Assembly (NCBI RefSeq): GCF_932274485.2
Contig: NC_065887.2
Coordinates: 40,567,201-40,631,200, forward strand
From: Patella vulgata
Lineage: Eukaryota; Mollusca; Gastropoda; Patellidae
DNA: 64,000 bases
Reading direction: 5' to 3'
Shown here: positions 63,744 to 64,000 of the stretch, piece by piece
Position numbering within the stretch: the stretch's first letter is position 1
Layout of the letters: each line of letters begins with the position of its first letter
Made by a program: the position numbers and the translations under genes
Notes under the pieces: model-generated
Seen by the model: the letters and a program-made list of their open reading frames with translations, nothing else
Databases searched by the model: none
Told to the model about the DNA's origin: nothing

Positions 63744-64000
63744 AGATGCGTATGTATATTTTATTTAGTCATGTGACCTTCACAAATTTGATTAAGTTGG
63801 TCATTTTGGTTTGTACCATTATTTTTTTTGTCAGTACAAACTTTTTATGTAATAACATATGCCTGATCCCGGTTATTCAAATCGGTAGTTTTCAGTTGAT
63901 CGGCTAAGACCCCCACCCCCCAAGACTGTATCTGGGAGAACAAATCGAATCTTCAATTGAATTTTAGATAAGGAGTGACTGTGGCATGCGTAACCTAATT

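Larger units (their letters stand above)
62883..64000. other. 3' flank of gene B
   Basis: Likely 3' UTR with repeat H copy 2 and an AATAAA at 63738, then AT-rich sequence without recognisable features. Confidence 0.5.

Overview
The window is from an animal nuclear genome, most likely a lophotrochozoan and probably a mollusc. The evidence is GT–AG introns of 0.1 to about 8 kb, AT-rich non-coding DNA, many tRNA-derived SINEs, and secreted-receptor domain combinations (EMI, EGF, FN3, tyrosine kinase) common in molluscs. The species cannot be fixed from sequence alone. No bacterial, CRISPR or viral feature was seen.

Two paralogous plus-strand genes fill most of the window. Gene A (CDS 1846–28259, 23 exons, about 1,214 residues) encodes a type I receptor: signal peptide, EMI domain, two EGF repeats, a long beta-rich ectodomain, an FN3 domain, one transmembrane helix and a tyrosine-kinase-like domain. 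The catalytic loop reads HRR instead of HRD and the metal-binding motif reads GFG instead of DFG, so it should be a pseudokinase. Gene B (CDS 32318–62777, 13 exons in the main model, about 622 residues) has the same type of ectodomain but lacks FN3 and the kinase. It ends in a short cytoplasmic tail with three tyrosine motifs (YAGL, YQGL, YNNV). Exon 1 is 77 nt and ends in phase 2 in both genes, and most ectodomain exon phases match, so they are products of local gene duplication. The first three exons of gene B are duplicated again (about 32.2–34.6 kb and 37.0–41.5 kb). The second signal-peptide exon has lost its reading frame, but the second EMI exon pair is intact and phase-compatible. Both models were built by hand from splice consensus, phase and homology between the genes; each sums to a whole number of codons.

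The most unusual feature is a recurring pattern at exon edges. At least seven exons (six in gene A, one in gene B) start inside the last unit of a tandem repeat whose earlier units carry copies of the same 3' splice site plus the first bases of the exon. Two exon ends have a duplicated 5' splice site, and the 3' end of the gene B CDS is also duplicated. I know of no description of such arrays of duplicated exon edges in one locus.

Repeats take up much of the rest: four large fold-back elements (about 9.7–12.8, 35.7–37.0, 43.5–46.0 and 57.2–59.4 kb), two tRNA-derived SINE families with many copies, a third SINE-like 3' end, a MITE family, short hairpin elements, a LINE relic, tandem satellites and microsatellites. 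No other gene could be supported on either strand.
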